Below, piece by piece: positions 50,931 through 61,554 of a stretch of 64,000 nt of DNA. Under the pieces are notes generated by a model. The model saw nothing but the letters and a program-made list of their open reading frames with translations, ran no database searches and was not told the DNA's origin. A program made the position numbers and the translations under genes. Each line of letters opens with the position of its first letter. Position 1 is the first letter of the stretch. Origin of the DNA: Cycas panzhihuaensis (taxonomy: Eukaryota; Cycadophyta); contig CM041465.1 in assembly GCA_023213395.1 (NCBI GenBank), forward strand, positions 31,689,741 to 31,753,740, read 5' to 3'.

Positions 50931-51884
50931 CGTAACCAATCTTTGTGATGAAGGCCGTCTCCTCTTCTTCTTCTTCTTCTTCTTCTTCCTTTTCTTTCTT
51001 TGTGTCAGATCCGCCAATGGGTCGTTTTCCTTTATAAATTTCACTTCGTCTTTGTGGGCACTGATAAGGATAGTGTCCACTTTGTCCTTGATAGCGACAT
51101 ATGTCAAAGACTCTACAATTGCTGGCGAAATGTCCAGTTCTTCCATAGTTGTAGCATATTCTATTTTCTCTGCTCCGTCCTCGTCCTCTGGAGTTTGACC
51201 ATCGTCCTCGTCCTCTCGGAATCGGCGTTACGCTTGGTCCTCGAAATTGTTGTCTTCCTCTTGGCGAGATTCGATCTGGATGCAAATGCATCCTCCAATT
51301 CGTGTTTTCGTATCTTTTGTTTCTTTGTTCTGTGTTAGCGACAAACTGTCAATTCATCAAGAGTTAATTTGTCTAACCTATCACATCGGTGATGGTGTTG
51401 ACAATTGTATCAAATGACTTTGGCGACCTTGCTGCTAATTTCCACAAGATCTTGTTCTGATATTATGCCTCCAGCACTCAAGAGATTATTTCTCACAGTG
51501 ATAATTTTATGCATGAATTCTTCTACCTCTTCATTTTCTTTCATGTGAAGTTTGTACAACTCTTCTTTGAGTGCAATTATTCTCGCCTTATTCTTTTGTC
51601 CGTATAAATTTTTCGGGCATTTCCAGATTTCAAAAGCCTGATTCAATTTCTCGACATAAATAAGAACAGAGTCTGAAATAGACATTTTTAAAATGAGACT
51701 ACCCATATTATTTCTTTCAATCCAATTTCCTAACTTATCATCACCAGCAGAGGGGCGCTTTTCATCCCTTGACAATTTCGAGCATTTTCATCCTCAAAAT
51801 GGTTTCCATTTTAATTTTCCATACATGGTAATTTGAACCAGTTAATTTTTCTGGTTCAGGTAGAGTGATGAGAGAGGAAAACAT
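50931..51884 (-). pseudogene. Copia gag (element B)
   Basis: The start is the ATG at 51,884 (MFSSLITLPEPEKLTGSNYHVWKIKMETIL). A one-base frameshift lies near 51,780, then an open part (51,775-51,410) has DSVLIYVEKLNQAFEIW and ARIIALKEELYKLHMKENE. The Arg/Gly-rich region and two degenerate knuckles (CYNYGRTGHFASNC, CRYQGQSGHYPYQC) follow at 51,291-51,050, then a poly-Glu run encoded by a GAA repeat. Confidence 0.9.
50961..50998. repeat. CTT/GAA trinucleotide microsatellite in gag of B
   Basis: About eleven CTT units on the plus strand, coding poly-Glu on the minus strand. It is in frame with gag, so it may vary in length between copies. Confidence 0.88.
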
Positions 51885-52555
51885 GATTTTCGTGGTCAAA
51901 ACCAGTTTAGAGGATCCGTCAAATGCATGCATGCGAATTCCTTACAAAACCCTAGGTGTACGGCCAAAAAACAAGTGTACCTCAAACTGAAGGTTTCTCA
52001 GACGCCGTTCCAAATCTGAAGACGGATTTTCAAAAAACTTTCTCAAAAGAGAGAAAACTGGCTTTGAATGAAAAACGATGACTAGGGCAGAAATCGGATT
52101 TGAGAAGAAATCTGAGAAAATACTGAAATAAATTCTTCGAATCGGGTTGGAAATTTGATGTACTGTCACTATGAAGGGTTTAGGACAGAATTTACCCGAT
52201 TTTGAGAGCAGATCGATGAAACTTCTGAGAAAATCTCTTGAAAATCGCGCGGACTGGTTCAAGGGCCTTTTGGCCTGCAAAACGGTCTCAAACGAACTCG
52301 CTCCAGAAGAGAAATACGCTCAGCGTCCTCTGATCTATCTCCCCACAAAATTTGGCTTCGATCCGAGCACTTTGAAAATTTTCCATCCGTACGTCCGCAT
52401 GCATCCGCATGCGGTTACACTGAAGAGATGTATGATCTTTGACTTGCAAAAAGCTGCCTACTGCTTTGTCTCTTTTTGCACTCTTGACTGAGATGACTTG
52501 ACAGAGGAAATTCACCAGAAGAGGAATCAGATTAAACAGGCCTGCTCTGATACCA
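51885..52555 (-). other. PBS and leader of Copia B
   Basis: A leader of about 650 bp. The primer-binding site TGGTATCAGAGCAGG on the minus strand (about 52,541-52,555) abuts the LTR. A GCATGC-rich palindromic patch lies near 52,397-52,412. The ORFs across it (for example 52,171-52,491 on the plus strand) show no domain. Confidence 0.87.
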
Positions 52556-52771
52556 TGTTGAAAAACAGAGCAAAATTTAAACAGAGAAATGAATGTGTGT
52601 TTTTCTATTGAGATTCAATCTGCTTAAATATACAACAGTGATGTGATGGTTACAATCACTAATGTAACCGATCACTCGGATACTGCCAAGTGGCATGATC
52701 TTATGAGTACATTAAGGGTGGGTCTAACATGGCCCCCTTTTCTATCCTAGATAAAACATTATATTTCAACA
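52556..52771 (-). repeat. 5' LTR of Copia B
   Basis: 216 bp, identical to the 3' LTR. Confidence 0.97.
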
Positions 52772-52776
52772 AATCA

Positions 52777-53400
52777 AACTTAGAATTTATTCACTTAGTG
52801 CTGAAAATGAACAAATTGAAAATGTAGAAAGAACATGCAAGTGAAACAATCAATCTCCTTCGTCCAATCAAGCAAGCCATTGGTAAAGATTTCCAAACTC
52901 AATGCATTACATGGGCTTTCTTGTTTCAGTCATGTCTCCATATCCCAGATTACAAACATCTACTGGAAAGTCTTCAATCTAAAGGCACCTTGAAGACCCT
53001 AAACTTTAAGGCTCTTGCTAATAAGTTCATCGAATTTGATAAGACCTTTGCTACCAACTTTGCCACTACATCAGATCCAGTCGATGTTGCTTTTGAAGTG
53101 GAAGAAGATCTTTTTTATACCAAAAATCAAGGTCAATCCCCTCGTAGAAGTGGTAATTCCCGCGGAAGAGGCAAAGGTAGACAACAAGGACAATGTCCTC
53201 ATGGTCAATAGGCTCCTTAACTCTAACAAAAATAGTGTCAAGGCCAAAATAATCGACTTGGACCAAGATCCAGTAATCAGAGATAATCCAACCAGTACAA
53301 TACTTCTTATGGGACTGGAAATCAAATAATACTGTTCCAAAGGTGTCATAGAGAAAGACATTATTCCAAAAATTGTAGAATTGTCACCAACAAACTACCA
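52777..53400 (+). pseudogene. Copia gag, C-terminal part (element A)
   Basis: Gag continues in frame after the B insertion: FIHLVLKMN, a stop, then FQSCLHIPDYKHLLESLQ, GTLKTLNFKALANKFIEFDK (52,921-53,211), an acidic stretch and an Arg/Gly-rich RRSGNSRGRGKGRQQGQ segment. The zinc knuckle that should follow (near 53,330-53,380) is not intact. The join shows the gag of A was one gene before B landed. Confidence 0.87.
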
Positions 53401-53910
53401 AGCTATCAACAGCGCCATGGTGCACATAATGTTGATAATACTTCTTTTGAAGATGTTTTTGGTGGAATGCAATTTGCTCATGCACACCTTCAAAGAATTG
53501 GGACCACTTCATCAAATGTTATTGACAGATCCACTAAGTATATTGAGGCTCATTGTGGTTATGCTTATTTACTTGTGCCTTCACCACTTGGAGTTGCAAA
53601 TAGTGCCACCTCAAATACTTCATCTTGGATCATAGATACTGGGGAAACACAACATATGACTTGTCATCACCAGTTCTTTCAGGATTTTGACTCTGAAGTT
53701 CGTGGTATTGTACACATGGCTGACAAATCATCTCAGCCAGTCGAAGGACTTGGAATTGTTTACCAGAAACTCTCAGGCCTTCCAGATTTGACCCTTGTTG
53801 ATGGTTTATATATTCCTGCTCTAAAGCAGAACCTGCTCTCCCTATCCACCCTTGTCTCTCGTGGATTTGATCTAAGTGTAACTGCAAATAATCAAACTCT
53901 GTGTCATTGA
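53401..53910 (+). pseudogene. Copia protease region (element A)
   Basis: The 53,467-53,910 frame includes SSWIIDTGETQHMTCHHQFF, with D-T-G at about 53,634-53,642 kept, then ADKSSQPVEGLGIVYQ and LYIPALKQNLLSLSTL. These are the usual Copia protease and post-protease blocks. It ends with a frameshift. Confidence 0.88.
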
Positions 53911-55026
53911 CTCTCCTTCAAATGTTGTGGTCATGACCGGAATTCTTGATGGAAAACTTTTTTGCCTAACTGGCTCACCATCCTCTGAAGCCAACTATAT
54001 TGATGATGACTCTACTTTTACCACAACCTTGACTTCTCAAAAGTTATCCCAAGCGGCCCTATGGCATGCTCGTATGGGCCATATCAAAATTGATCATTTA
54101 AGAGAACTACATGCCACTCTTCCTAATATGCCTAGGCTCTCCTCTAAGCCCTTCAAATGCAAAGCATGTATCATTGCCAAGTCTCAAAGACAACCCTTTT
54201 CTCGTAGTCAATAGAAATCTAGCCAACCTTTGCAGCTTGTACACTCAGATATATGTGGTCTTATGCCCATCCCTTCTCTCAAACAGAAGTGGTATATATT
54301 ACTTTCATTGATAATTTTACCAAGAAAGTATGGGTTTCTTTTCTTGCAAAGAAAGATGAAGCTTTTTCTATACTTCAAGCTTTCGAGCCATGCGTGGAAA
54401 ATGAATCTAGATTCAAGTTCAAAATACTCAGGACTAACAACGGTGGCGAGTATACCTCCAATGAGTTTGAATCATACCTATGTCACCATGGGATCAAATA
54501 TCAGACCACTGTTGCAGGTACACCCTAGCAAAATGGAGTTGTCGAGTGCATAAACAGGACCACCATGAACATGGTTCGTGCTATACTGGTATATAAGAAC
54601 GTCCCTGTCTATCTTTGGGCCGAGGCTATCTGAACCGTCGTGTATTGCATCAACATTGTTAGTCCCTCCAAGCTCGGCCCCTCTCCACATGAATTGTGGT
54701 ATGGACAAACCTCCTCTATCTCCCACTTCAATATTTTTTACTCTACTTGTTATGCTCACATTCTGGAGGAACATAGAAACAAGCTCTAGGATAAAGCCCT
54801 CAAAGGCATCTTTGTTGGATACCCTATGGACAAAAAGGGGTACAAGGTCTTTCTACCTTCACAACGCAAAATTATCATCACTAGAGATGTTATCTTTGTG
54901 GAGACTGAAGATCAATTGCTCAAACTTGACTCTAAGACGCCTTCGTATTGATTTAACGATGCTACTGAATTTGATGTCCAAATTCTTAAATTTAAGGGGG
55001 GAGATGCTCAACAGTTACTCAAAATC
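53911..55026 (+). pseudogene. Copia integrase (element A)
   Basis: 53,927-54,214 holds the zinc-binding part: ALWHARMGHIKIDHLRELH and CKACIIAKSQRQPF. The core follows in shifting frames: VHSDICGL with the first Asp near 54,240, FIDNFTKKVWVSFL, and LRTNNGGEYTSNEF (54,430 on), where the second catalytic Asp is Asn (codon 54,436-54,438). The rest (SPSKLGPSPHELWYGQ and GYPMDKKGYKVFLP, near 54,660-54,870) is recognisable in other frames. It is inactive. Confidence 0.88.
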
Positions 55027-56590
55027 TTGGAATCTAACAATAGAGCCCCGAAGGATATAAGCTATGACTCTCAGTCAATGTATGCACATCCAACACCATC
55101 ATTTGAGAATAGCCAAGTTGACAAAGGCAAAACCATAGCAGAAGAACCACCTTCTTCAACATCAGTGGCTAGCCTATCTTCTCTAGCATTGTCAATTTCC
55201 TTCGTGCTAAACATTTCACATGATCATTTTCAAGATCAAAACGAAGACCAAGAGGCTATGGAAATGAAAACCTCATTCCCAACTCGAGGTTTTCGTGAAG
55301 CCTACCAGCTACACAAGGACATGCGACCAAATGAGGTAGGCAAAACTGGCACTAGAAGTGCCCATAGAGCAAGGATACACGAATCACTTTCCGTTGAGCT
55401 TGAACCAGCAGAACTACACCTTGCTCTTAATGAAGAGCCCCTAACGTACCAAGAAGTTGTAAAGCATGCAGCTTGGAGAAATGCCATGAATGAAAAGTAC
55501 CAATCTCTTATCAAGAACGGTACATGGGAGCTTGTTAATCTACCACTTGAAAGAAAGGTAGTTCAAAACAAATATGTATTTAAAACAAGTACAGATCAGA
55601 TGACACCCTAGAAAAACACAAGGCGAGGTTGGTAGCAAAAGGATTCACGCAAAGGGAAGGCATCGACTACACTGAAATCTTTGCTCCTACAACCAAGTGG
55701 CCTACAATCAGAACTCTTATAGCCTTGGTTGCTCAACAGGGTTGGAAAATCCACCAACTCGATGTTAAGACCGCATTTCTCAATGGAGACCTTAAAGAAG
55801 AAATTTACATGGCTCATCTAGAAGGATATGAGATTGTTGGTCAGGAGCATAAGGTTTGCAGGCTTAGAAAGCCCTTGTACGGCCTGAAACAAGCTCCTCA
55901 TGCTTGGTTTACCAAATTGTCTAAAAGAATGAGGTAACTTGGATATGAGGTTTGTGACTATCAAGATATTGATGCAACACTATTCATCAAGTGCCAAAAT
56001 GATAAAGTCACTTACCTTTTAATCTTCGTAGATGATATGCTAATAACGGGGTATAGTAAACAAGTAATCAACCAGCTGAAGAAGGACCTTGCTAAAACTT
56101 TTAAATTGTCTGACCTTGAGTTGATGAAATATTACTTGGGAATTGAAGTAACTCAAAAGAATGTCAAAACCCTTCTCTCCCAAGAAAAATATATCAACGA
56201 TTTTCTCACAAAGTTTCAAATGGAAGATGGTCGACTAGTGGCTACACCTATGGAACCTAATGTTAAACTCTTAGCTGATGGTAACACTAGGGAGGCAGAC
56301 GTAACACTCTATAGGCAACTTGTAGGTAGTCTCATCTATACTACCAACATAAGGCCAGATATTGCATATTTTGTCAGCATTCTTGCAAGATTCATGAAAA
56401 ATCCTAAGCAGAATCATTGGCAGGCTGCAGTAAGAGTGTTGAGGTACCTAAAGACGACCAACAAATATGGTCTATTGTGTGAACCCAATGCAGAATTCAA
56501 ATTTTATGCATACACATACTCAGACTTTGCCAGAGATAAAGACACAGGAAGATCTACGTCTAGGTATGTAACATTTCTTGGAACAACACT
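55027..56590 (+). pseudogene. Copia reverse transcriptase (element A)
   Basis: 194 open codons cover the IN-RT linker and RT start (RNAMNEKYQSLIKNGTWELV, 55,027-55,611). A frameshift near 55,590 leads to VAKGFTQREGIDYTEIFAPTTKWPTIR, LDVKTAFLNGDLKEEIYM and LYGLKQAPHAWFTKL. A TAA at 55,935-55,937 interrupts where A' has CAA. The active site FVDD is at 56,025-56,036 and the LVGSLIYTTNIRPDIAYF connection follows to 56,590. It is the same family as 1-1173. Confidence 0.92.
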
Positions 56591-56930
56591 AATATCATGG
56601 AGATCCAGACGACAAAAGATAGTTGCAGACTCAAGCTGAAATTTGAATATATTCTTTACGAGACAAACAAGGAGGTGATATGGCTTAGAAAATTGTTGAA
56701 TACATTAAATGCCACCCAAACAAGTTCTATCAGCTTATATGTGGATAATCAATCTACAATTGAAATGGCTAAAAATCCTATATTTCACAATCGTACCAAC
56801 ATATAAGTATAAAAGTCCACTCGATTAGAGAACTAGTTCATGATGGCATAATTCAACTAAAGTACTGCCCCACAGTAGATCAAGTGGCCGATATCTTCAC
56901 CAAACCACTACAAAGGGTGAAATTTGAATA
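56591..56930 (+). pseudogene. Copia RNase H C-terminal part (element A)
   Basis: KEVIWLRKLLNTLNATQ, LYVDNQSTIEMAKNPIFHNRT and, after a frameshift at about 56,800, the LVHDGIIQLKYCP and QVADIFTKPLQRVKFE blocks, ending at a TAG at about 56,928-56,930. At least two frameshifts occur. Confidence 0.88.
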
Positions 56931-57010
56931 GTTCCGAAAGCAACTCAGCCTTAGGATCTCCATCTCCAATTGATTGAAGGAGATGACAATAAGACCATCA
57001 TACTTTGTCT

Positions 57011-57115
57011 CATTCGTACAAACCCCTTGTGGGTGCGGAAGCACAAGAGTAAGTCTCTGCTCTATTCCATTTGTGAAAACCCCTTGTGGGCGCGAAAGGA
57101 TAAGGGTTGTATCAT
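57011..57115 (+). repeat. 57-bp direct repeat in the 3' non-coding part of A
   Basis: The same pair as in A' at 1554 and 1611, here starting at 57,011 and 57,068. Confidence 0.78.
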
Positions 57116-57379
57116 TTTGGAAAATCAGAACCTGTGAAAACTCGAAAGGGCATGGGGGATGACCAAATGGTATATGGAGACTCAGTAGATTAGCTATCTG
57201 ACTTCATTTAAAGAGCTGCCCGAGCCAGGTTAGTAGATTAGAAAGTTCATGGGTTTTCTTCCTCATGATGGTTTCCTGCAAAAGCGTTATAGTAGTTTAC
57301 TTTGTAAGAGGCTCAAATGAAGACCTCATAGGATAGAATAAAATAGGATGAAATGACCTTCTATCATTAAGGGGGAGAT

Positions 57380-57677
57380 TGAAACAAGTTAATGTCACAA
57401 GGTCATTACATTAGTTGATTATTCCTAAAAAGGGTCTTAATTGAACTTTAAATTAAATCACTTAAGTGAAATACACTTTCATGTGCATTATGTGTAATTT
57501 CATTTCACCTAACTCTAATGCTCCCTCTATCAATATAAAAGTAAAAGCTCAATGAAGGAGGCTCATTCTTACCTCCCCATTTTGTGAGAGCTACTCTCTT
57601 TCTCTCAAATCTCTCTTGCTCCCATGTTTGCCTTTGTGTTTATTGCATGGAGATGAACGATAGATCCACTCTTTTCA
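57380..57677 (+). repeat. 3' LTR of Copia A
   Basis: 298 bp, TGAAACAAGTTAATG to CACTCTTTTCA. The polypurine tract TTAAGGGGGAGAT precedes it (about 57,367-57,379) and TSD TAAAG follows. Confidence 0.95.
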
Positions 57678-57682
57678 TAAAG

Positions 57683-57835
57683 TCATAAATTAAGTTGTGT
57701 ACTTGAGGTCTAAGAATCACTTAGAGGGTCCTTAGTGAGCATCAAATATGATTAGCTTGCATGGAGGTCAAGTTCTATTGTTCAATTAGTGGTGTCTTGT
57801 CATTGGCTGAATATGTGGCATAGTGTGTTATTTAT
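57683..57835 (+). repeat. N LTR, middle piece
   Basis: 153 bp between elements A and M, continuing the N LTR. It ends with the TSD copy TTTAT. Confidence 0.82.
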
Positions 57836-58396
57836 TGTAGCAATCTTATAGAATTCTTCTAAAAAATTTTATAAAAATAGACAAATACCTACCAAATTCA
57901 CTTGCAAAATATTCAATCAAAAAAGAAATAATACAAATACACTTGTATACTTATGGCATAAAAAATATAAAGTAGTACAAAATGAAAATAAACTGGATAG
58001 ATACAGGATTACCAAATGACTCCGCAATTATGGTTGATAAAGAATCCCTCTTCGAGGCGAGGTACCCTCCATAAAGCTCCTCAAAAGGGCCAAAACTATT
58101 GCAGTCCAAGACTTGTCTGATGATATGATCAAATGAGGCCGCAAATCCTCCTTAAATAGGCAGCCAAAAGATAGTAATAGAAGTCGACCAAAAAAGGGGA
58201 AAATCCTGCTCAAAACTAATACTGGAAGTCGGTCAGAACACCTCCAAAACTAGGCAGACTGAAGTCTTTAAACGATAATAACTTTTGATACAGATGTCGG
58301 AATTAACTTTCGTCTAGACCGTTGGAATCGTCGTTTAGAGACCTTTGATTTGAATGGTCATAAGCTATGTTTTTTACTATATTTTGGAATGTTACA
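57836..58396 (-). repeat. 3' LTR of M
   Basis: 561 bp, TGTAGCAATCTT to GGAATGTTACA. The polypurine tract (plus-strand AGTCTCTCCCTCTC) follows at 58,397-58,410. Confidence 0.95.
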
Positions 58397-58410
58397 AGTC
58401 TCTCCCTCTC

Positions 58411-59480
58411 AAAACATGCTTTGCCCTCAAAGCAATTTGGGGGAAGCTCTAATTAGTAGGCTACATCTCCAATTTTAGCCAAGATTTTATAGGGTCCAAA
58501 AAATTTTAGTTGAAGTTTATTTCGCCTTGTTTATTTTAGGCTATTTTGTTTGTATGGTTGTAATTGCAGAAAAACCCAGTCTCCTACTTCGAATGTACGC
58601 TTTATTCTTTGAAAATCAGCTTGTTACTTCATTCGATTGCAAGCTAAGTTTAAGTTGTCTTTTAAGGTATCCAGTATCTGCCTTGACTGTTGCTGATACT
58701 CTTCGATTGACTATACTTTGGATGGCTGGGTCTAGTTAAGAATGGATGGCAGTTCAAATCCATATAATCCTTTAAAAGGGGTCATCCTGGAAGAGGTGTG
58801 GTAAGTTGTATTGTACCACCATTCTGCTAAATGAAGCCATTTGTGCCACTGGTGTGGGATTTGAGTGGTGAAATTACGTAGATACCCCTCTATGCATTTA
58901 TTTACGGCTTTTGTCTAATCGTCTAATTGCGGATGATACGCGGAACTCATATTAAGCTTCGTGCCTGCCAATCTGAATAATTCTTGCCAAAAATGACTAG
59001 TACATTTGGGATTGCGATTGCTGACTATCACTTTTGGAAACCCATGGAGATGATATATCTCCTTGATGAATAACTCTGCTATTTGAGGAGCTTTTGTTGT
59101 TGCTTGAGTTCCCCTAAAATGTGTGTATTTGGTTAGTCGATCCACAACAACAAAAATGGTATCCTTACCTTCTAATTTTGGTAGCCCCATGATGAAGTCC
59201 ATAGATATCTCCTCCCATCTTTGTTTTGGAATCGGTAGAGGCTGAAGAAGACCTGGAACTTTTACATTCTCTCCTCTGTTTCTCTGGCAGTGATCACACT
59301 CTGCTACAAGCTTCTGTATTTCTTCTTTCATTCCTTTCCAAAAGAAATTTTCTCGAATTTTGCGATACGTTTTGTCTACTCCTCTATGGCCTTACACTAG
59401 TGACACATGGGCCTCCTCTAAGATCTTTGTTTTGATTGCTGCTGCTACAGGCACTAGCATCTTACCTTTTCGCAAGATTA
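58411..59480 (-). pseudogene. Gypsy integrase (element M)
   Basis: 59,331-58,915 is open: zinc part CDHCQRNRGENVKVPGLL, SMDFIMGLPKLEGKDTIFVVVDRLTKYTHF with the first Asp, then IVSNRNPKCTSHFW, where the second catalytic Asp is Asn. AYHPQLDD is followed by a stop, and the catalytic Glu position is Lys. The C-terminus in other frames (VGDWVFLQLQPYKQ, KFFGPYKILAKIGDVAY) runs to about 58,470 and then joins the 3' end sequence without a chromodomain. Confidence 0.9.
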
Positions 59481-60009
59481 AATTTTCTTAGAGAGAGTAC
59501 TTGGTATTAAATCCTTCCTTGATTTCTTGTAGCGCCTTTTGAGAATGAGTGTCCTCGTCATAACCTTTGACTAGTTCATCCGTCCATGCTGGGTTAATTA
59601 TGATAATGGCTTTTAATGATGCTTTATCCTCTTCATGATCTTCTGCTACGAATCTTTATAATGTGTCTACTATGATGTTCTCCTTTCCTTTCTTGTAAAC
59701 TATCGAAAATTTAAATGCTTGTAATCTACTCACCCACTTTTGTTGTTCATCTGTTAAAGATTTTTTATTTAGGAAATATTTCAAATTGTTGTGATCAGTC
59801 TTGACAATAAATTTATTTCTTAGCAAATATTGTTGCCACTGTTGGATGGCATGCATAATGGCTAGCATTTCTTTGTCATATATTGGTTTGAGGCGCTCAC
59901 AGCTATTGAGCTTACGACTTTCATATGCTAGTGGTCAATCTTCTTGTAATAAAACCACTCCAAACCCAAAATCGGAGGCATCACATTCAATAATGAAGGG
60001 TTTTTAGAA
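59481..60009 (-). pseudogene. Gypsy RNase H (element M)
   Basis: 59,868-59,656 is open: MLAIMHAIQQWQQYLL, VKTDHNNLKYFLNKKSLTDEQQKWVSRLQAF and IVYKKGKENIIVDTL (the equivalent of VADALSR). The N-terminal part, with DASDFGFGVVLLQ-like residues near 59,940-59,985, is in the same region with stops. The linker to integrase follows. Confidence 0.86.
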
Positions 60010-60837
60010 TTATGGTAGTGCAAGGACTGGGGTCATAGTCATAGTTGTCTTTAGTTGTTGGAACGCTGCTTCTGCTAATTGATCCCATTTAAATGCCTCT
60101 TTTCTTGTCATATCTATTAGAGGCGCAGCTATATGAGCATAACCCTTGATAAATTTGCGTACAAACCTAGTGGCTCCTAAGAATCCTCGAACTCCCGTAA
60201 CATTCTTAGGTGTGGGCCAGTTGATAATCGTCTCGATCTTCTTTGGGTCAATTTGCACTCCTTCGGAAGATATTACATGCCCTAAATACTCTAGCTCTGT
60301 TTGACCAAATGTACATTTCTTTTTATTTGCGAATAATTGTTGGTTTTAGAATAACTGGAGAATGATCTGTATGGGTTAGAGGTGCTCCTGCCAAGAACAA
60401 CTATAGATTAGGATATCATAAAAAAAAACTAGCACAAATTTTCGAATATATGGCCTGAGGATCTGGTTCATCATATTTTGAAACGTTGCGGGGGCATTCG
60501 TCAGCCCAAAAAGCATAACCGAAAATTCGAATAGCCCTTCGTGTGTGTGAAAAGCCGTCTTATGTGTGTCTTCTTTTTTTATGCGAATCTGGTAGTATCT
60601 GGAGCGCAGATCAATTTTTGAGGAGAACTTTGCTCCATGAAGTTCATCCAAAAGGTCACTGATACAAGGAATTGGGTATCTATTCTTGATCGTTAATTTA
60701 TTGAGAGCCCGATAATCTCCACACATATGATATGATCCATCTTTCTTTCGTGCAATTATAACTGGAGATGCGAAGGGACTACTGCTTGGCACGATGATTC
60801 CTTGTTGAAGAAGATCTTGTGTGATGTGTTCAATCTC
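60010..60837 (-). pseudogene. Gypsy reverse transcriptase (element M)
   Basis: 60,792-60,376 is open: SSSPFASPVIIARKKDGSYHMCGDYRALNKLTIKNRYPIP, FSSKIDLRSRYYQIRIKKED, MLFGLTNAPATFQNMMNQIL. The active site at 60,415-60,426 reads FFYD instead of FFDD, so one catalytic Asp is lost. The thumb part (KVIETIINWPTPKN-type, GFLGATRFVRKFIKGYAHIAAPL) is open at 60,258-60,010. Confidence 0.92.
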
Positions 60838-61470
60838 TCATTTATGATGGAATGGGTGCCTATATGGCCTGATATTGACAGGGGTCGATTGAGGAACCAA
60901 ATCAATCGCATGCTCATATCCACGATTAGAAGGAAGTTCAAGTGGTAGTTCCTCAAAAACCTTACTATATTGGTCAATTAGTTCTTGTACCTTTGTGGGA
61001 ATTTCTTCTATTGCGATCTTATAATAGGAAATCATGAACGAGGTGGGATTTTTTTGAAGTATCTTTTCCATACGCTGAGATGATACCAATTGTGCTGGAG
61101 GGATGTCTGGAGCCTGTAGCTTGTACTTACGTCCCTTTTGGTGAAAACACATAAACCGCGTCCAAAAATTGGTAACAATGTTTCCCAAGGTTTGAAGCCA
61201 TTGTACTCCTAGAACCACGTCAACACCACCGATAGGCATGGCAAACATGCAAGTTGTGGTCGAGTACTCCGCAATATGTAAGCTTACTTGATGGCAATAA
61301 CCACCACAAGGCATAGTCCTACCATTTGCTATTGCCTCTTGGAATATATTGAATGGCTTTATTGTGAGACTTAACTTTTCTGCAGTAGGGCGATTTATGA
61401 AATTGTGTGTACTACCACTATCTACCAAAATGGAAACCTCCACATTTTTTATTAACCCTAGAAATCTCAA
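60838..61470 (-). CDS. Gypsy protease segment (element M), open frame
   Basis: 210 open codons: MRFLGLIKNVEVSILVDSGSTHNFI with an intact D-S-G active-site triplet, then GVQWLQTLGNIV (the ILG-type flap region reads VVLGVQWLQTLG) and the linker to RT with VQELIDQYSKVFEELPLELP and NIRPYRHPFHHK. The protease would process the polyprotein. It is in frame-compatible order with gag upstream, but stops separate them. Confidence 0.88.
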   Translation of the reverse strand: MRFLGLIKNVEVSILVDSGSTHNFINRPTAEKLSLTIKPFNIFQEAIANGRTMPCGGYCHQVSLHIAEYSTTTCMFAMPIGGVDVVLGVQWLQTLGNIVTNFWTRFMCFHQKGRKYKLQAPDIPPAQLVSSQRMEKILQKNPTSFMISYYKIAIEEIPTKVQELIDQYSKVFEELPLELPSNRGYEHAIDLVPQSTPVNIRPYRHPFHHK

Positions 61471-61554
61471 TGCCTACGGTGTGTGTGTCTCCCCAATGAT
61501 GGCTTGAAGTGATATCTGAGCATTGTCCGGATTTGTATTCAATAGCTCCTCTAT

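Larger units (their letters stand above)
47722..52771 (-). mobile_element. Copia LTR retrotransposon B, identical LTRs, youngest insertion
   Basis: A minus-strand 5,050-bp element in the gag of A. LTRs 47,722-47,937 and 52,556-52,771 are identical over 216 bp by direct comparison, with perfect TSD AATCA (47,717-47,721 and 52,772-52,776). The polypurine tract AAGAGGGGG lies beside the left LTR and the primer-binding site TGGTATCAGAGCAGG beside the right one. It has gag, protease, integrase, RT and RNase H in Copia order, but with frameshifts in gag, protease-integrase and RNase H and altered integrase catalytic residues. It is related to H and P. Recent arrival plus broken genes suggests mobilisation in trans. 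Confidence 0.98.
45068..57677 (+). mobile_element. Copia LTR retrotransposon A, full length, hosting element B
   Basis: LTRs at 45,068-45,357 and 57,380-57,677 and a perfect TSD TAAAG (45,063-45,067 and 57,678-57,682) define a plus-strand element of 12.6 kb. Removing the nested B leaves about 7.55 kb. Order: LTR, primer-binding site, leader of about 2 kb with internal duplications, gag (split by B), protease, integrase, RT, RNase H, non-coding 3' part with the 57-bp repeat, polypurine tract, LTR. It is the same family as A'. Many stops and frameshifts make it inactive. The first LTR starts TC, a mutated TG. Confidence 0.96.

Noticed and set aside
52171-52491. 106-codon ORF in the B leader
   Set aside because: It is on the strand opposite to B and overlaps the leader; no domain.
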